DNA of 64,000 bases from Mycolicibacterium tusciae (GTDB lineage Bacteria > Actinomycetota > Actinomycetes > Mycobacteriales > Mycobacteriaceae): NCBI RefSeq assembly GCF_002086795.1, contig NZ_MVIM01000001.1, positions 585,124-649,123 on the forward strand, written 5' to 3'. The position numbers and the translations under genes were made by a program. The notes beneath the pieces are model-generated. The model saw nothing but the letters and a program-made list of their open reading frames with translations. It was not told where the DNA came from and ran no database searches. Shown one piece after another: positions 9,930 to 20,082 of this stretch. Positions within the stretch are counted from its first letter, which is position 1. Every line of letters begins with the position of its first letter.

Positions 9930-10979
9930 TCACAGCGAATGCACCATCGAGACCAAGTCCGTGATCACGCCGGGGTCGGTGGGCGGCAGCACGCCGTGGC
10001 CGAGGTTGAAGATGTGGCCGGTGGCGCCGGCGTCGATGGCGCGACGGGCGTCCTCGACGACGGCTCGCGCCGCCCGTTCGACGACCGGCCAGCCCGCCAG
10101 CAGCACGACCGGATCCAAATTTCCCTGCAGGGCCGTGTTGGGCGGAACCCGTGTCGCGGCGTCGGCCAGCGAGGTGCGCCAGTCGACGCCGACGACGGTG
10201 GCCCCGGCCTCGCCCATCGCACCGAGCAGTTCGGCGGTGCCCACGCCGAAGTGGGTCATCGGCACACCGGCGCCCGCGAGTGTCGAGAACACCCGTGAAC
10301 TGTGCGGCAGCACGTAGGTGCGGTAATCGGCCAGCGAGAGCGTGCCGGCCCACGAATCGAACAGCTGGATGGCATCCACACCGGCGCTGACCTGCGTCTG
10401 CAGGAAGGCGATGGTCACATCGGTCAGCGCCGTCATCAGCGCGTGCCAGGTGTCGGATTCGCCGAGCATCAACGCCTTGGTGCGCTCGTGGTTGCGGCTC
10501 GGGCCGCCCTCCACGAGATAGGACGCCAGCGTGAACGGCGCTCCCGCGAAGCCGATGAGCGGGACGTCACCAAGCTCGGCGGTCAGCTGCGTGATGGCGT
10601 CGGCCACGGGTGCAACCTGCTGCGGTTCAAGCGGTTTGATCGCGTTGACATCGCCGATGGTGCGCACCGGGTGTTCGATCACCGGTCCGACGTCGGGCAC
10701 GATGTCGAGCTCGATGCCCGCGGCCCGCAGCGGCACGACGATGTCGGAGAACAGGATCGCGGCGTCCACGCCGTGCCTGCGAATCGGCTGCAGGGTGATC
10801 TCGGTGATCAGCTCCGCGTCGAAGCAGGCCTGCATCATGGTGTTCTTCGCCCGCAGCGCCCGGTACTCGGGCAGCGAACGTCCGGCCTGCCGCATGAACC
10901 ACACCGGCACGCGGCTCGGCTTGCGGCCTGAAGCGGCGGCGAGATAGGGCGAGTCGGGCAGGTCGCGGCGGGTAGTCAT
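9930..10979 (-). CDS. hemE: Uroporphyrinogen decarboxylase HemE
   Basis: Decarboxylates the four acetate side chains of uroporphyrinogen III to give coproporphyrinogen III. The 349-residue protein has the N-terminal signature [15 protein letters not shown], the [10 protein letters not shown] segment with the catalytic aspartate, and the C-terminal FNLGHGVLP motif. The start was chosen at the ATG giving MTTRRDLP, which matches the mycobacterial family start; another ATG lies six codons upstream. It heads the transcript hemE-hemY-chdC and is divergent from the DUF3000 gene, 189 bases away. Confidence 0.95.
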   Translation of the reverse strand: MTTRRDLPDSPYLAAASGRKPSRVPVWFMRQAGRSLPEYRALRAKNTMMQACFDAELITEITLQPIRRHGVDAAILFSDIVVPLRAAGIELDIVPDVGPVIEHPVRTIGDVNAIKPLEPQQVAPVADAITQLTAELGDVPLIGFAGAPFTLASYLVEGGPSRNHERTKALMLGESDTWHALMTALTDVTIAFLQTQVSAGVDAIQLFDSWAGTLSLADYRTYVLPHSSRVFSTLAGAGVPMTHFGVGTAELLGAMGEAGATVVGVDWRTSLADAATRVPPNTALQGNLDPVVLLAGWPVVERAARAVVEDARRAIDAGATGHIFNLGHGVLPPTDPGVITDLVSMVHSL

Positions 10980-11168
10980 CGTGTCCAATGCTGCCATGCG
11001 CGCCCCGCAACACCCCAATTCGCGCTGCGGTGACCCCCGCTTCGCTCTCTGGACAGGTGGGGCCGTGGGTGGGCGCAGCAAACAACGCCTGACCACGGGA
11101 GATCCCCTCACCGGGCAAAATCGGCGCGCCTGCGCACACGCCTGGCCAAATGGGGCTAGCTTCGAACG

Positions 11169-11750
11169 GTGACCACCGCCGAACCGGCTCAATTTCGCGA
11201 AGCGGTGGCGGCGATGAATGCCACCACCGTCCGGGCGGAGATCGAACTCGGCCCGATTCGCCCGCCTCAGCGGCTGGCGCCGTACAGCTACGCGCTGGGC
11301 GCGGAGGTCCGCCATCCCGAGACGGCCATCGTTCCCGAACGCTCCGAGGGCGACGCGTTCGGACGGCTGATCCTGCTGCACGACCCTGAGGGCGCCGAAG
11401 CGTGGGATGGCACGATGCGTCTCGTGGCTTATATCCAGGCGGACCTGGACTCCAGTGAAGCCGTCGACCCGCTGCTGCCCGAAGTCGCGTGGAGCTGGCT
11501 CGTCGACGCCCTGGAGTCGCGGGCCGAGCACGTCACCGCATTGGGCGGTACCGTCACCGCGACCACGTCGGTGCGCTACGGCGACATCTCCGGTCCCCCG
11601 CGCGCCCACCAGCTGGAACTGCGGGCGTCGTGGACGGCGACCACCCTGGAGCTGGGACCACATGTCGAAGCGTTCTGCGAGGTGCTCGAGCACGCCGCCG
11701 GCCTGCCGCCGTCAGGTGTCACCGACTTGAGCTCCCGCACGCGCGCCTGA
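11169..11750 (+). CDS. DUF3000 family protein
   Basis: A 193-residue soluble protein of the actinobacterial DUF3000 family (Rv2680-like by position and sequence style). It starts at a GTG; residues [10 protein letters not shown] and [11 protein letters not shown] are characteristic conserved blocks. No catalytic motif, membrane segment or signal peptide is seen. It is followed after 3 bases by the RNase D-like gene, an arrangement conserved in mycobacteria that suggests a link to RNA metabolism, but the function is unknown. Confidence 0.8.
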   Translation: MTTAEPAQFREAVAAMNATTVRAEIELGPIRPPQRLAPYSYALGAEVRHPETAIVPERSEGDAFGRLILLHDPEGAEAWDGTMRLVAYIQADLDSSEAVDPLLPEVAWSWLVDALESRAEHVTALGGTVTATTSVRYGDISGPPRAHQLELRASWTATTLELGPHVEAFCEVLEHAAGLPPSGVTDLSSRTRA

Positions 11751-11753
11751 CGC

Positions 11754-13049
11754 ATGGCCGACCCCCAGGAGGCCGGCCCCGAGTCGGGCTCGGATGATGA
11801 GCCGGAAGCCACACCGCTGCTGGCGCCGCGCGACGGCGTGCCCGACCTGTCGGTCAGCGCACGCGATATCGAAAAGGCCGCCGAGCTGTTGGCGTCCGGC
11901 GAAGGGCCTTTCGCGGTCGACGCCGAACGCGCCTCAGGCTTCCGCTACTCGAATCGCGCCTACCTGATCCAGATTCGTCGGGCCGGTGCGGGCACGGTGC
12001 TGATCGACCCGGTCAACCACGGCGGTGATCCCGTCGCCACGCTGGCCCCCGTCGCGAAGGTGCTGTCCACCGACGAGTGGGTGCTGCACGCGGCCGATCA
12101 GGACCTGCCCTGCCTTGCCGAGATCGGTATGCGGCCGACGAAGCTCTACGACACCGAACTCGGAGGCCGCCTCGCCGGCTACGACAAGGTGAACCTCGCC
12201 ACGATGGTGCAGAAGCTCCTCGGCCTGCAGTTGACGAAGGGGCACGGCGCCGCGGACTGGTCGCAGCGGCCGCTGCCGCACGAATGGCTGAACTACGCGG
12301 CGCTGGACGTCGAAGTGCTGCTCGACCTGCGCCACGCGATCGCCGCTGTTCTCCAGGAGCAGCGCAAATCCGACTGGGCTGCAGAGGAATTCGAGTATCT
12401 GCGGACGGTCGAGGCCATGCCGACGCGCCGGGACCGCTGGCGGCGCACGTCGGGCATCCACAAAATCCGGGACGCACGCGCGCTGGCGGCGGTCCGCGAA
12501 TTGTGGATGACGCGAGATCACATCGCGCAGCGCCGTGACATCGCGCCGGGACGCATCCTGCCCGACGCGGCGATCGTCAACGCCGCCACCGTCGACCCAG
12601 ACACGGCCGAAAAGCTCACCGCCCTACCGGTGTTCGGGGGCTCACGGCAACGACGAATGGCCCATGTATGGCTGGAGGCGCTCGCGCGTGCGCGCACCAC
12701 CGACGACCCGCCGACGTCGCAGGAACCGTCCACCGGCCCCCCACCTGCATCGCGATGGGCGCGCCGTAAGCCCGAAGCCGCAGTCCGACTGGAGGCGGCA
12801 CGGTCCGGTATCGCCGAACTGTCGCAGCGTATTTCGGTGCCCACCGAGAACGTCATCACCCCGGAGATCGTGCGGCGGTTGTGTTGGGATTGGCAGCCGC
12901 TGCCATCCCGCGAAGCGACGGAAGCGGCGATAGACGATTTCCTGCGAGAGGCCGGGGCACGGCAGTGGCAGCGCGAGCTCGTCGACCCCGTGCTGACCGA
13001 CGCCCTGTACCCCGACCCCGCCGCCTCTGACGGGGAGGCGACTAGCTGA
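11754..13049 (+). CDS. RNase D-like 3'-5' exonuclease with HRDC domain
   Basis: Probable 3'-5' exoribonuclease acting on tRNA or other structured RNA. The N-terminal DEDDy nuclease domain shows Exo I as DAE in FAVDAERASG, Exo II in HAADQDLPCL, and Exo III as NYAALDVEVLLDLRH. The HRDC helical nucleic-acid-binding domain follows around residues 225-300 (LAAVRELW to PDAAIVNAA). At 431 residues it fits the actinobacterial Rv2681-type protein. It lies 3 bases behind the DUF3000 gene, and its 3' end overlaps the convergent hydrolase gene by 8 bases. Confidence 0.9.
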   Translation: MADPQEAGPESGSDDEPEATPLLAPRDGVPDLSVSARDIEKAAELLASGEGPFAVDAERASGFRYSNRAYLIQIRRAGAGTVLIDPVNHGGDPVATLAPVAKVLSTDEWVLHAADQDLPCLAEIGMRPTKLYDTELGGRLAGYDKVNLATMVQKLLGLQLTKGHGAADWSQRPLPHEWLNYAALDVEVLLDLRHAIAAVLQEQRKSDWAAEEFEYLRTVEAMPTRRDRWRRTSGIHKIRDARALAAVRELWMTRDHIAQRRDIAPGRILPDAAIVNAATVDPDTAEKLTALPVFGGSRQRRMAHVWLEALARARTTDDPPTSQEPSTGPPPASRWARRKPEAAVRLEAARSGIAELSQRISVPTENVITPEIVRRLCWDWQPLPSREATEAAIDDFLREAGARQWQRELVDPVLTDALYPDPAASDGEATS

Positions 13050-13950
13050 CCCGGTCGACGTGGGCCAGGAAGTGCTTCAACACCGCGTCGGGGGCTTCGA
13101 TCTGCGGCCAGTGACCTATGTCGTCAGCTAGCATCACCACGTCCGCGTCGGGGATGACCTCGGCATACCGCCGAGCCATATGGGCACCGGAATTGGGGTC
13201 GATGGGCCCGTCGATGAGCCGCATCGGCACCGCGGTCGCACGCATGGCGCGCACCCAACGATTGCGGTGGGTGTACCGGTCGGCCAGGAACCGTCCGACC
13301 TTGTGCATCACCCGCTTGCCGTCGTTGTATTCGAGAATCTCGTGGAATCGGTCCATCAACTCGCGTGAGGGCTTGGTGTTGGGGCCGAACATCTCGTTGA
13401 TCGTCGGCTCCACGATCCGCCGCGACAGCGGGCTGCCCTGCAGGGGACTCATCAGGTCGCCGAGCGGTGTCCCCGACATCAGCTTCTGCATGGTGCGCGG
13501 TGTGTAGGCCTCGTTGAACATTCCGCCGTTGAGCCAGGTGATCGACTGGTAGCGCGGCGATCCATACGCGTGCTGACCGAACTCGCTGCGGGCCAACAGC
13601 TCCTGGCCGACAGAGTCGCCGAGGTCGTGCGCGAGCAGGTGGCAGACCTCGACGTTCAAATGGTCGAGCAATGCCTCGTGCATGTCGGCGTGATCAAGCA
13701 CCGAATAGCCGTAGGCGACGGGTTTGTCCGAGAAGCCCATGCCGATCATGTCGGGTGCGACGACGGTGAACCGCTCGACCAATGCGGGCCAGATCAGCGA
13801 CCAATCCGATGAGTTGAACGGGTAGCCGTGGATCGCCAGCAGGACGGGTGCCCGGCCGATCGGCGGCCCGTCGACGCGGTAGAAGATATCGAAGCCCAGA
13901 TAGTCGAAGTGCCGGCCGGCAGCCTTCCAGCGTTCGAGTGCAGCATCCAT
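13042..13950 (-). CDS. Alpha/beta hydrolase of the haloalkane dehalogenase / epoxide hydrolase type
   Basis: A 302-residue cytosolic hydrolase. The oxyanion-hole motif AIHGYPF is at residues 39-45, and the nucleophile elbow reads AHDLG with an aspartate (D109) where lipases have serine, as in haloalkane dehalogenases and epoxide hydrolases. A late histidine in DIGHWPQIEAP completes the likely triad. The substrate is not predictable. It overlaps the convergent RNase D-like gene by 8 bases and is divergent from the PhoD-like gene. It is not part of the conserved core order as I remember it, so it may be a lineage insertion. Confidence 0.85.
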   Translation of the reverse strand: MDAALERWKAAGRHFDYLGFDIFYRVDGPPIGRAPVLLAIHGYPFNSSDWSLIWPALVERFTVVAPDMIGMGFSDKPVAYGYSVLDHADMHEALLDHLNVEVCHLLAHDLGDSVGQELLARSEFGQHAYGSPRYQSITWLNGGMFNEAYTPRTMQKLMSGTPLGDLMSPLQGSPLSRRIVEPTINEMFGPNTKPSRELMDRFHEILEYNDGKRVMHKVGRFLADRYTHRNRWVRAMRATAVPMRLIDGPIDPNSGAHMARRYAEVIPDADVVMLADDIGHWPQIEAPDAVLKHFLAHVDRVS

Positions 13951-14019
13951 GACCAGACTCTGTCACGAGCCTGTCGTGACTTCAGGACGCGGCCCGCGAG
14001 GTGTCCTAGTGTCGACTTG

Positions 14020-15678
14020 GTGAGCTTGCTTCTCGGACCGACCCTGCGGCACGTCTCGGACACGACCGCACTGGTGTGGGTACAGACCGAAAACGCGGGC
14101 ACCGTCGACGTACTGGGCTGTTCGGCGCCGACGTTCGAGGTGCAGAACCATCACTTCGCACTCGTCACGGTCACCGGGCTGAAGCCGGACAGCGTGACCG
14201 AGTACCAGGTGACGTTCAATGGGGCGACGGTATGGCCGCTCACCGACCCGGCATTCTCCGAGTTTCCACCCAGCGTCATCCGGACCCGGGGCCCCGACAC
14301 AGCGCACCGATTGCGCGCCATATTCGGGTCGTGTCGCTACCCCAAAACCGAAGTGAAGAAGATCGAGTCCAAAATCAAGCACGACGCGCTCGATTCGTAC
14401 GCGTCACGGATGGCCGTGCGCCCGATCGACCAGTGGCCGGACGCCCTGATCCTGCTCGGTGATCAGCTCTACGCCGACGAACTCCCGCCCGACGAGCAGC
14501 GCCGTGTCAACAAGCGCCGCGCCCGGCACCACCGAAACGGCAATCGTCCGCCCGACGAAGTCGTCAGCTTCGCCGAGTACGAACGGCTGTACCGCCATTC
14601 CTGGGGCGACCCGGAGATCAGATGGCTGATGTCCACCGTGCCCACGGCGATGATCTTCGACGACCACGACATCCGCGACGATTGGAACACCTCGGCGTCC
14701 TGGCGCGTCAGTATGGCCAAGGAACCGTGGTGGCAGGACCGGATCCGCGCCGGACTCGCGTCCTACTGGGTGTACCAACATCTGGGGAACCTGAGCCCGG
14801 ATGAGCTGGCCGACAACGAGGACTACCAACGCCTGCTGGCCATAGCAGGCGACACATGGTCGCATCTCGCCGAGCTTGCCGGCCGGGCCGACCGCGAGAT
14901 CGAGGCGCACAAAGGCATTCGGTTCAGCTACCGATGGGATCTCGGACGGACGCGACTGATCATGATCGACTCACGGAACGGGCGCATTCTGGAATCCGGT
15001 GAGCGCATGATGATCGGCGAAGAAGAATTCCGGTGGGTCGAGGCCAAGGCCGAGGAGCATCCCGAGCAGCTGGACCATCTGATGCTGGCCTCGTCGGTGC
15101 CGTGGTTGATGCCACCCGCGATCGGTGATCTGGAGACGCTCAACGAAAAGGCGGCGGACCGTCCGGGCAGGCGCGGCCGCTTCGGCGAGTTTTTGCGCAG
15201 GGCAGGCGATTTCGAACACTGGCCGGCGTTCTACAAGTCCTTGGTACGGCTGGCGGAGATGATCACGAGGATCGCCAACCATCCCGACCGGCCCGCGACC
15301 ATCAGCGTGCTGTCAGGCGACGTCCACCACAGCTACGCCGCGCGCGCCCGACTCGATGGCGTGTCACCGAGCGGGTCGGCAGTACATCAGCTGGTCTGCT
15401 CTCCGGTGCACAACTACGTGCCGTTGTTCGTCAAACCCGCGTTCGCGTTGGGCTGGACCCGTCCCGCTGCTGCGTTCACGCGATGGTGGGTGCGCAGGCA
15501 CGGCGTCGAGTCACCACCGTTGACGTGGACGAACGTGTGTGGGCCCTTGTTCGGGAATACGATCGCGACCCTCGAGGTCGACGGTCGCAGCGCCGAGGTG
15601 TTTTTCGAACAGCCGCGCAGGACAACGTCTTTGGAAGAAGTGGGCCGCGTCTCACTGACAGAGAGCACCTCGGTCTGA
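14020..15678 (+). CDS. PhoD-like metallophosphatase, apparently cytoplasmic
   Basis: A 552-residue protein of the PhoD/alkaline phosphatase D superfamily. Metal-ligand motifs in order: FGSCRYPK (with the conserved Cys), LGDQLYADE, FDDHDIRDDWN and SGDVHHSYAA. The start is GTG at 14020; the frame is open farther upstream, but that stretch has no family similarity and covers the divergent hydrolase gene. No Sec or Tat signal is visible, unlike secreted PhoD, so it probably acts inside the cell. The substrate is unknown. It converges on dxs with a 7-base gap. Confidence 0.87.
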   Translation: MSLLLGPTLRHVSDTTALVWVQTENAGTVDVLGCSAPTFEVQNHHFALVTVTGLKPDSVTEYQVTFNGATVWPLTDPAFSEFPPSVIRTRGPDTAHRLRAIFGSCRYPKTEVKKIESKIKHDALDSYASRMAVRPIDQWPDALILLGDQLYADELPPDEQRRVNKRRARHHRNGNRPPDEVVSFAEYERLYRHSWGDPEIRWLMSTVPTAMIFDDHDIRDDWNTSASWRVSMAKEPWWQDRIRAGLASYWVYQHLGNLSPDELADNEDYQRLLAIAGDTWSHLAELAGRADREIEAHKGIRFSYRWDLGRTRLIMIDSRNGRILESGERMMIGEEEFRWVEAKAEEHPEQLDHLMLASSVPWLMPPAIGDLETLNEKAADRPGRRGRFGEFLRRAGDFEHWPAFYKSLVRLAEMITRIANHPDRPATISVLSGDVHHSYAARARLDGVSPSGSAVHQLVCSPVHNYVPLFVKPAFALGWTRPAAAFTRWWVRRHGVESPPLTWTNVCGPLFGNTIATLEVDGRSAEVFFEQPRRTTSLEEVGRVSLTESTSV

Positions 15679-15685
15679 ATAAGCG

Positions 15686-17602
15686 CTAGTCGAAACGTTC
15701 GCTGACTTCGCGTTCGGGTGCCACCGCGGAACCCTGAGCCGCCACCCAGCCGGTGATCTGGCGGGCGATGTTGCGGTCGGTCAGTCCGACGTCGGAGAGC
15801 AGCTCGCCGCGCGATGCGTGTGCGAAGAACTCCTGGGGCAACCCGGCGTCGCGGCAGGGCACGTCGATCTCTGCCCGGCGCAGCGCCGCCGACACCGCCG
15901 AACCGATACCACCCTGCACGCCGTTGTCCTCGATGGTGACCACCAGCTTGTGCGCGGCCGCGAACTCACCGAGGGCGGCGGGCACCGGAAGGACCCACCG
16001 CGGGTCCACGACTGTGACCCCGATCCCCTGGTTGCGAAGCCTCTCGGCGACCGTCAACGCCATCGCCGCGAACGGGCCGACTGCCACGATCAGCACGTCG
16101 TCGGACAGGCCGTCGGCCGGGGCCGCGAGCACATCGATGCCGTCACGGCGTTCGACCGCCGGAATATCTTCGCCGACATCGCCTTTCGGGAACCGAATGG
16201 CGGTCGGCCCGTCCTTGATGTTGAGCGCTTCGCCGAGTTCCTCACGCAGTCGGGCGCCGTCGCGCGGGGCGGCCACCCGCATGCCCGGGACGATGCCCAG
16301 CATGGACAGGTCCCAGATGCCGTTGTGGCTGGCACCGTCGGGACCGGTGACGCCGGAGCGATCCAGAACCATCGTGACGGGCAGCTTGTGCAGCGCGACG
16401 TCCATCATGACCTGGTCGAACGCGCGGTTGAGGAACGTCGAGTAGATCGCCACAACCGGGTGCATGCCACCCATCGCCAGACCCGCGGCCGACGTCATCG
16501 CATGCTGCTCGGCGATGCCGACGTCGAAGAACCTGTCGGGGAACCGTTTCCGGAAATCGGAAAGACCGGTCGGGCCGGGCATCGCAGCGGTGATGGCCAC
16601 GATGTCGCGCCGCCGGGCGGCATAGCCGATGAGTGCGTCGGAGAACGCCGACGTCCAGCCGGGCCCCGGCACCGACGTGGCCAGCCCCGTCTCAGGGTCG
16701 ATGACACCGCAGGAGTGCATCTGGTCGGCCTCGTCGTTCTCGGCCGGGGCGTACCCCATGCCCTTGCGGGTGACGACGTGCACGATCACCGGCGCGTTGA
16801 AGCCGCGCGCGTGGCGCAGCGCGTTCTCCACCGCATGCTCGTCGTGACCGTCGATCGGGCCGACATACTTGAGGCCGAGATCGGTGAACATCACCTGCGG
16901 CGAGAGCGCGTCTTTGATGCCGGCCTTGATGCTGTGCATGCACTGGTAGCAGATCTCGCCGATGATCGGCACCTTCTGGACGGCCTTGCGGCCCTCCTCG
17001 AGCACGCGCTCGTACCCGGGCTGCAGGCGAAGTCCGGCCAAGTGTTCGGCGAAACCGCCGATCGTGGGCGCGTAGCTGCGGCCGTTGTCGTTGACGATGA
17101 TCACGACCGGGCGCCGGGACGCGGCGATGTTGTTCAGCGCCTCCCAGCACATGCCGCCGGTGAGTGCGCCGTCGCCGACGACGGCGACCACGTGACGGTT
17201 GCGGTGCCCGGACAGCTCGAAGGCCTTGGCCAGTCCGTCGGCATACGACAGCGCGGCGCTGGCGTGGCTGGATTCGACCCAGTCATGCTCGCTCTCGCTG
17301 CGCGATGGGTAGCCCGACAGGCCGCCCTTCTTGCGGAGTGAGTCGAAATCACGGATGCGGCCCGTCAGCATCTTGTGTACGTAGGACTGGTGTCCGGTGT
17401 CGAAGATGATCGGATCGTGCGGCGAGTCGAACACCCGATGCAGCGCAAGCGTCAGCTCGACGACGCCGAGGTTCGGGCCGAGGTGTCCGCCGGTTGCAGC
17501 GACCTTGTAAATCAGGAATTCGCGGATTTCCTGCGCCAGCTCACTCATCTGTGACTGGGTCAAGTGCTGCAGATCAGCGGGGCCGCGGATCTGTTCAAGC
17601 AT
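15686..17602 (-). CDS. dxs: 1-deoxy-D-xylulose-5-phosphate synthase Dxs
   Basis: Thiamine-diphosphate enzyme that condenses pyruvate with glyceraldehyde-3-phosphate, the first and flux-controlling step of the MEP isoprenoid pathway. The 638-residue protein has the N-terminal GHQSYVHK motif, the ThDP/Mg signature [16 protein letters not shown], the transketolase pyrimidine domain with [11 protein letters not shown], and the C-terminal transketolase domain. The ATG start matches the family. It has its own start region; nhaA ends 9 bases upstream on the same strand, so read-through from nhaA is possible. Confidence 0.96.
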   Translation of the reverse strand: MLEQIRGPADLQHLTQSQMSELAQEIREFLIYKVAATGGHLGPNLGVVELTLALHRVFDSPHDPIIFDTGHQSYVHKMLTGRIRDFDSLRKKGGLSGYPSRSESEHDWVESSHASAALSYADGLAKAFELSGHRNRHVVAVVGDGALTGGMCWEALNNIAASRRPVVIIVNDNGRSYAPTIGGFAEHLAGLRLQPGYERVLEEGRKAVQKVPIIGEICYQCMHSIKAGIKDALSPQVMFTDLGLKYVGPIDGHDEHAVENALRHARGFNAPVIVHVVTRKGMGYAPAENDEADQMHSCGVIDPETGLATSVPGPGWTSAFSDALIGYAARRRDIVAITAAMPGPTGLSDFRKRFPDRFFDVGIAEQHAMTSAAGLAMGGMHPVVAIYSTFLNRAFDQVMMDVALHKLPVTMVLDRSGVTGPDGASHNGIWDLSMLGIVPGMRVAAPRDGARLREELGEALNIKDGPTAIRFPKGDVGEDIPAVERRDGIDVLAAPADGLSDDVLIVAVGPFAAMALTVAERLRNQGIGVTVVDPRWVLPVPAALGEFAAAHKLVVTIEDNGVQGGIGSAVSAALRRAEIDVPCRDAGLPQEFFAHASRGELLSDVGLTDRNIARQITGWVAAQGSAVAPEREVSERFD

Positions 17603-17611
17603 CCCGTCAGT

Positions 17612-18955
17612 CTACGCACCGGGTTCGGTGCGGTCCTGCCGAGACTCGTAGACATCGGGCACACCGTCAAGATCGGCGTCGGCGGTTTCGATCTCGTAGA
17701 TCCGCCGATATTGCCTGTTCCGCAGCCGCAACAGCACCGCTGCCAGCACCGCGGCGCACACCGACCCGGTCAGCACGCCCATTTTGACGACTTCGTCACG
17801 ATGCGATCCCAAACCGTACGCGAGATCCCCGATGAGGAGCGACACCGTGAATCCGATGCCCGCCAGCATCGAAATTCCCAGGACGTCGATCCACCGCAGC
17901 GCCGAGTCGAGAGTGGCGCGGGTCACCGCGGCCAGCACTCTGGTGGTCAGAAAGATGCCGACGGGCTTGCCGACGACGAGTCCGAGCACGATTCCCAGGG
18001 CGATCGGGTCGCTCAACGCGTTGATCAGTCCGCTGAATCCGCCGAGTGACACCCCGGCGGCGAAGAAGGCGAAAACGGGCACTGCGACACCTGCCGACAA
18101 TGGGCGCAGTTTGTGCTCGAAGTGCTCGGCCAATCCCGGGCCCGCCTCGGGACCGCCGGCCGCGGCTGAGCGCATCACCGGCACCGTGAAGCCGAGCAAC
18201 ACGCCGGCGACTGTGGCATGCACACCGGACTCGTGCATCAGCACCCATGTGGCCGCAGCGAGCGGCACCAATAGCCACCATGAGTCGACCCGACGCTGCA
18301 CACACAGCGCGAAAAGCGCCAGCGGTACCACTGACAGACCCAGCGCCCAGATCTTGATGTCGTCGGTGTAGAAAACGGCGATCACCGTGACTGCCAGGAG
18401 ATCGTCGACCACCGCGAGAGTCAGCAAGAAAGTGCGAAGCGCAGACGGAAGATGTGTCGAGATGACGGCGAGCACAGCGACTGCGAACGCGATGTCGGTC
18501 GCGGTCGGGATCGCCCAACCCCGCGTCGCGCCGTCTCCGACATGGGCGGTCACCGCAACAAAGATCAGCGCCGGCGCCACCATTCCCCCGACGGCGGCGG
18601 CGATCGGCAGGGCGGCACGACTCGGGTCGCGCAAATCGCCCGCAACGAATTCGCGCTTGAGCTCCAGTCCGACGATGAAGAAGAAGATCGCGAGCAGCCC
18701 GTCGGCGGCCCATTCGCCGAGAGTCAGGTTCAAATGCAGGCCTAGCGGTTCACCGCCGATCTCCAGATCACGAAGTCCGAAGTACCCCGCCGACCACGGC
18801 GAATTGGCCCATATCAGGGCTACGGCCGAGGCCACCAGCAGGATCGCACCGCCGACGGTCTCCTTGCGAAGGATGGACGTGACCCGGCTGGTCTCCGACC
18901 ACGAGCCTCGTGAGAAGAGCGCTCCACGTGGGAAGCGAGGTGGATCGGTGCTCAC
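17612..18955 (-). CDS. nhaA: Na+/H+ antiporter NhaA
   Basis: Electrogenic sodium/proton antiporter of the inner membrane, with about 12 hydrophobic segments. The ion-binding aspartate pair is visible in [11 protein letters not shown], and GLELKREF and the late [14 protein letters not shown] segment are family signatures. With 447 residues it is longer than the 388-residue E. coli protein, mostly through an N-terminal arm and a hydrophilic Asp-rich C-terminal tail. The GTG at 18955 is preferred as start because the conserved ILRKETVGG block follows soon; an in-frame GTG at 19018 would add 21 residues that look non-coding and lie in the inverted repeat. Confidence 0.92.
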   Translation of the reverse strand: MSTDPPRFPRGALFSRGSWSETSRVTSILRKETVGGAILLVASAVALIWANSPWSAGYFGLRDLEIGGEPLGLHLNLTLGEWAADGLLAIFFFIVGLELKREFVAGDLRDPSRAALPIAAAVGGMVAPALIFVAVTAHVGDGATRGWAIPTATDIAFAVAVLAVISTHLPSALRTFLLTLAVVDDLLAVTVIAVFYTDDIKIWALGLSVVPLALFALCVQRRVDSWWLLVPLAAATWVLMHESGVHATVAGVLLGFTVPVMRSAAAGGPEAGPGLAEHFEHKLRPLSAGVAVPVFAFFAAGVSLGGFSGLINALSDPIALGIVLGLVVGKPVGIFLTTRVLAAVTRATLDSALRWIDVLGISMLAGIGFTVSLLIGDLAYGLGSHRDEVVKMGVLTGSVCAAVLAAVLLRLRNRQYRRIYEIETADADLDGVPDVYESRQDRTEPGA

Positions 18956-18995
18956 TATTCGCCCTAATCGGTAGTCGCTGGTCGCTGAAGGAATC

Positions 18996-19129
18996 GCCGA
19001 CCAGACTTCCCGGCACACCTGACGATCACCCTATGTCATTCGGCCGAGAGCGCCATTCGTTGACAACCTGGTGCCCGAACATGCACGCGAGTACATTCCT
19101 CGTCAGGAGTGCCGGGAAGCCTGGTCGGC
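18996..19129. repeat. 28-bp inverted repeat in the nhaA / ABC exporter intergenic region
   Basis: The left arm is 18996-19023 and the right arm 19102-19129. The reverse complement of the right arm matches the left arm at 26 of 28 positions, with 78 bases between. The 17-bp core CCGACCAGACTTCCCGG occurs on the plus strand at 18997-19013 and once more at 24134-24150; the right arm carries it inverted with one change (19112-19128). Position between divergent nhaA and the ABC gene suggests operator or promoter elements; a miniature transposon-like remnant is the alternative, but no target duplication is seen. Confidence 0.8.
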
Positions 19130-19161
19130 TGTCAGTTGACCGACGCCTGAGAGGCCCCGAG

Positions 19162-20082
19162 ATGCATGCCATATCCGCCGCGCCTGCACGCGCGAATTCC
19201 CATCACGCCGTCCGGACCGACGGGCTGACCAAACGTTTCGGTTCACTCGTTGCGGTCGGCGACCTGAGCCTGACCGTCGCACGAGGGGAAGTGTTCGGTT
19301 TCCTCGGCCCGAACGGCGCGGGCAAGTCCACCACAATCCGCATGCTGCTCGGACTGATCCGGCCCACTGCAGGCACTGCCATGATCTTCGATCACCGCGC
19401 CGACGACGTCCGCCGCGCCCACCGCCACCTCGCGTATGTCCCTGCCGATGTCGCCTTGTGGCCGACGATGACCGGCGCGGAGATCCTCGAGGTGACCGGC
19501 AACGTGGGCCCCGGGGTCGACGTCGACTACCGAGCTGAACTGGTTGCCCGCTTCGCCTTGGACTTGGACCTGCGGGCCAAGAACTATTCCAGCGGGAACC
19601 GGCAGAAGGTCGCGATCGTGTCCGCCTTCGCCACCCGGGCCCCTTTGCTGGTGCTGGACGAACCGACCAGCGGCCTCGATCCCTTGATGGAGCGTGAGTT
19701 TCGGCGCTGTGTCCTCGAGGCGCGCGAACGTGGCCAGACGGTGTTCCTGAGCTCGCACCAACTGGCCGAAGTCGAAGCGCTCTGCGACAGGGTCGCCATC
19801 TTGCGAGCGGGCCGGCTCGTGGAGATCGACACGATCGGCGAGTTGCGTCGGCTGCGCCGAACCCGCATCGAAGTGACCTACCGCGACGCCGAGCCGAGCC
19901 TCATGGACGTGCCCGGCGTCACCGACCTTGAGCGACTCGGAGAAAAACACTTGCGCTTCAACGTGTCTGGCTCACCAACGCCGGCGCTGCGAGCCCTCGC
20001 CGCGGTCGACGTCACGACGGTCGCGATGCACGAGCCCACGCTGGAAGAGATTTTCCTCGACTACTACGGCGAGGCGTCGTGA
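19162..20082 (+). CDS. ABC exporter ATP-binding subunit
   Basis: Nucleotide-binding subunit (306 residues) of an ABC-2 type exporter, probably for a hydrophobic compound or antibiotic. Walker A is GPNGAGKST, the signature helix is degenerate (NYSSGNRQKVAI rather than LSGGQ), Walker B is LLVLDEPTSGLDP, and the H-loop is SSHQLAEVE. The ATG at 19162 was chosen because the conserved TKRFGSLVAV block follows about 22 residues later; the longer open frame covers the inverted repeat. Its stop overlaps the permease start (TGATG). Specificity is unknown. Confidence 0.9.
   Translation: MHAISAAPARANSHHAVRTDGLTKRFGSLVAVGDLSLTVARGEVFGFLGPNGAGKSTTIRMLLGLIRPTAGTAMIFDHRADDVRRAHRHLAYVPADVALWPTMTGAEILEVTGNVGPGVDVDYRAELVARFALDLDLRAKNYSSGNRQKVAIVSAFATRAPLLVLDEPTSGLDPLMEREFRRCVLEARERGQTVFLSSHQLAEVEALCDRVAILRAGRLVEIDTIGELRRLRRTRIEVTYRDAEPSLMDVPGVTDLERLGEKHLRFNVSGSPTPALRALAAVDVTTVAMHEPTLEEIFLDYYGEAS

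Noticed and set aside
9928..10353. N-terminal extension of HemY
   Set aside because: It falls entirely inside hemE and the FAD motif starts directly at the ATG at 9927.
13828..14019. N-terminal extension of the PhoD-like protein by 64 codons
   Set aside because: The extension lies over the divergent hydrolase's start and lacks any signal peptide or family similarity.
15818..17341. A 507-codon open frame on the plus strand opposite dxs
   Set aside because: It is the mirror of a well-supported gene; its Arg/His-rich composition is typical of antisense frames in high-GC DNA and it has no family motifs.
18996..19129. The inverted repeat as an insertion sequence or MITE
   Set aside because: There is no transposase and no target-site duplication at the outer ends, and a core copy sits at another promoter, so regulation is the better reading.
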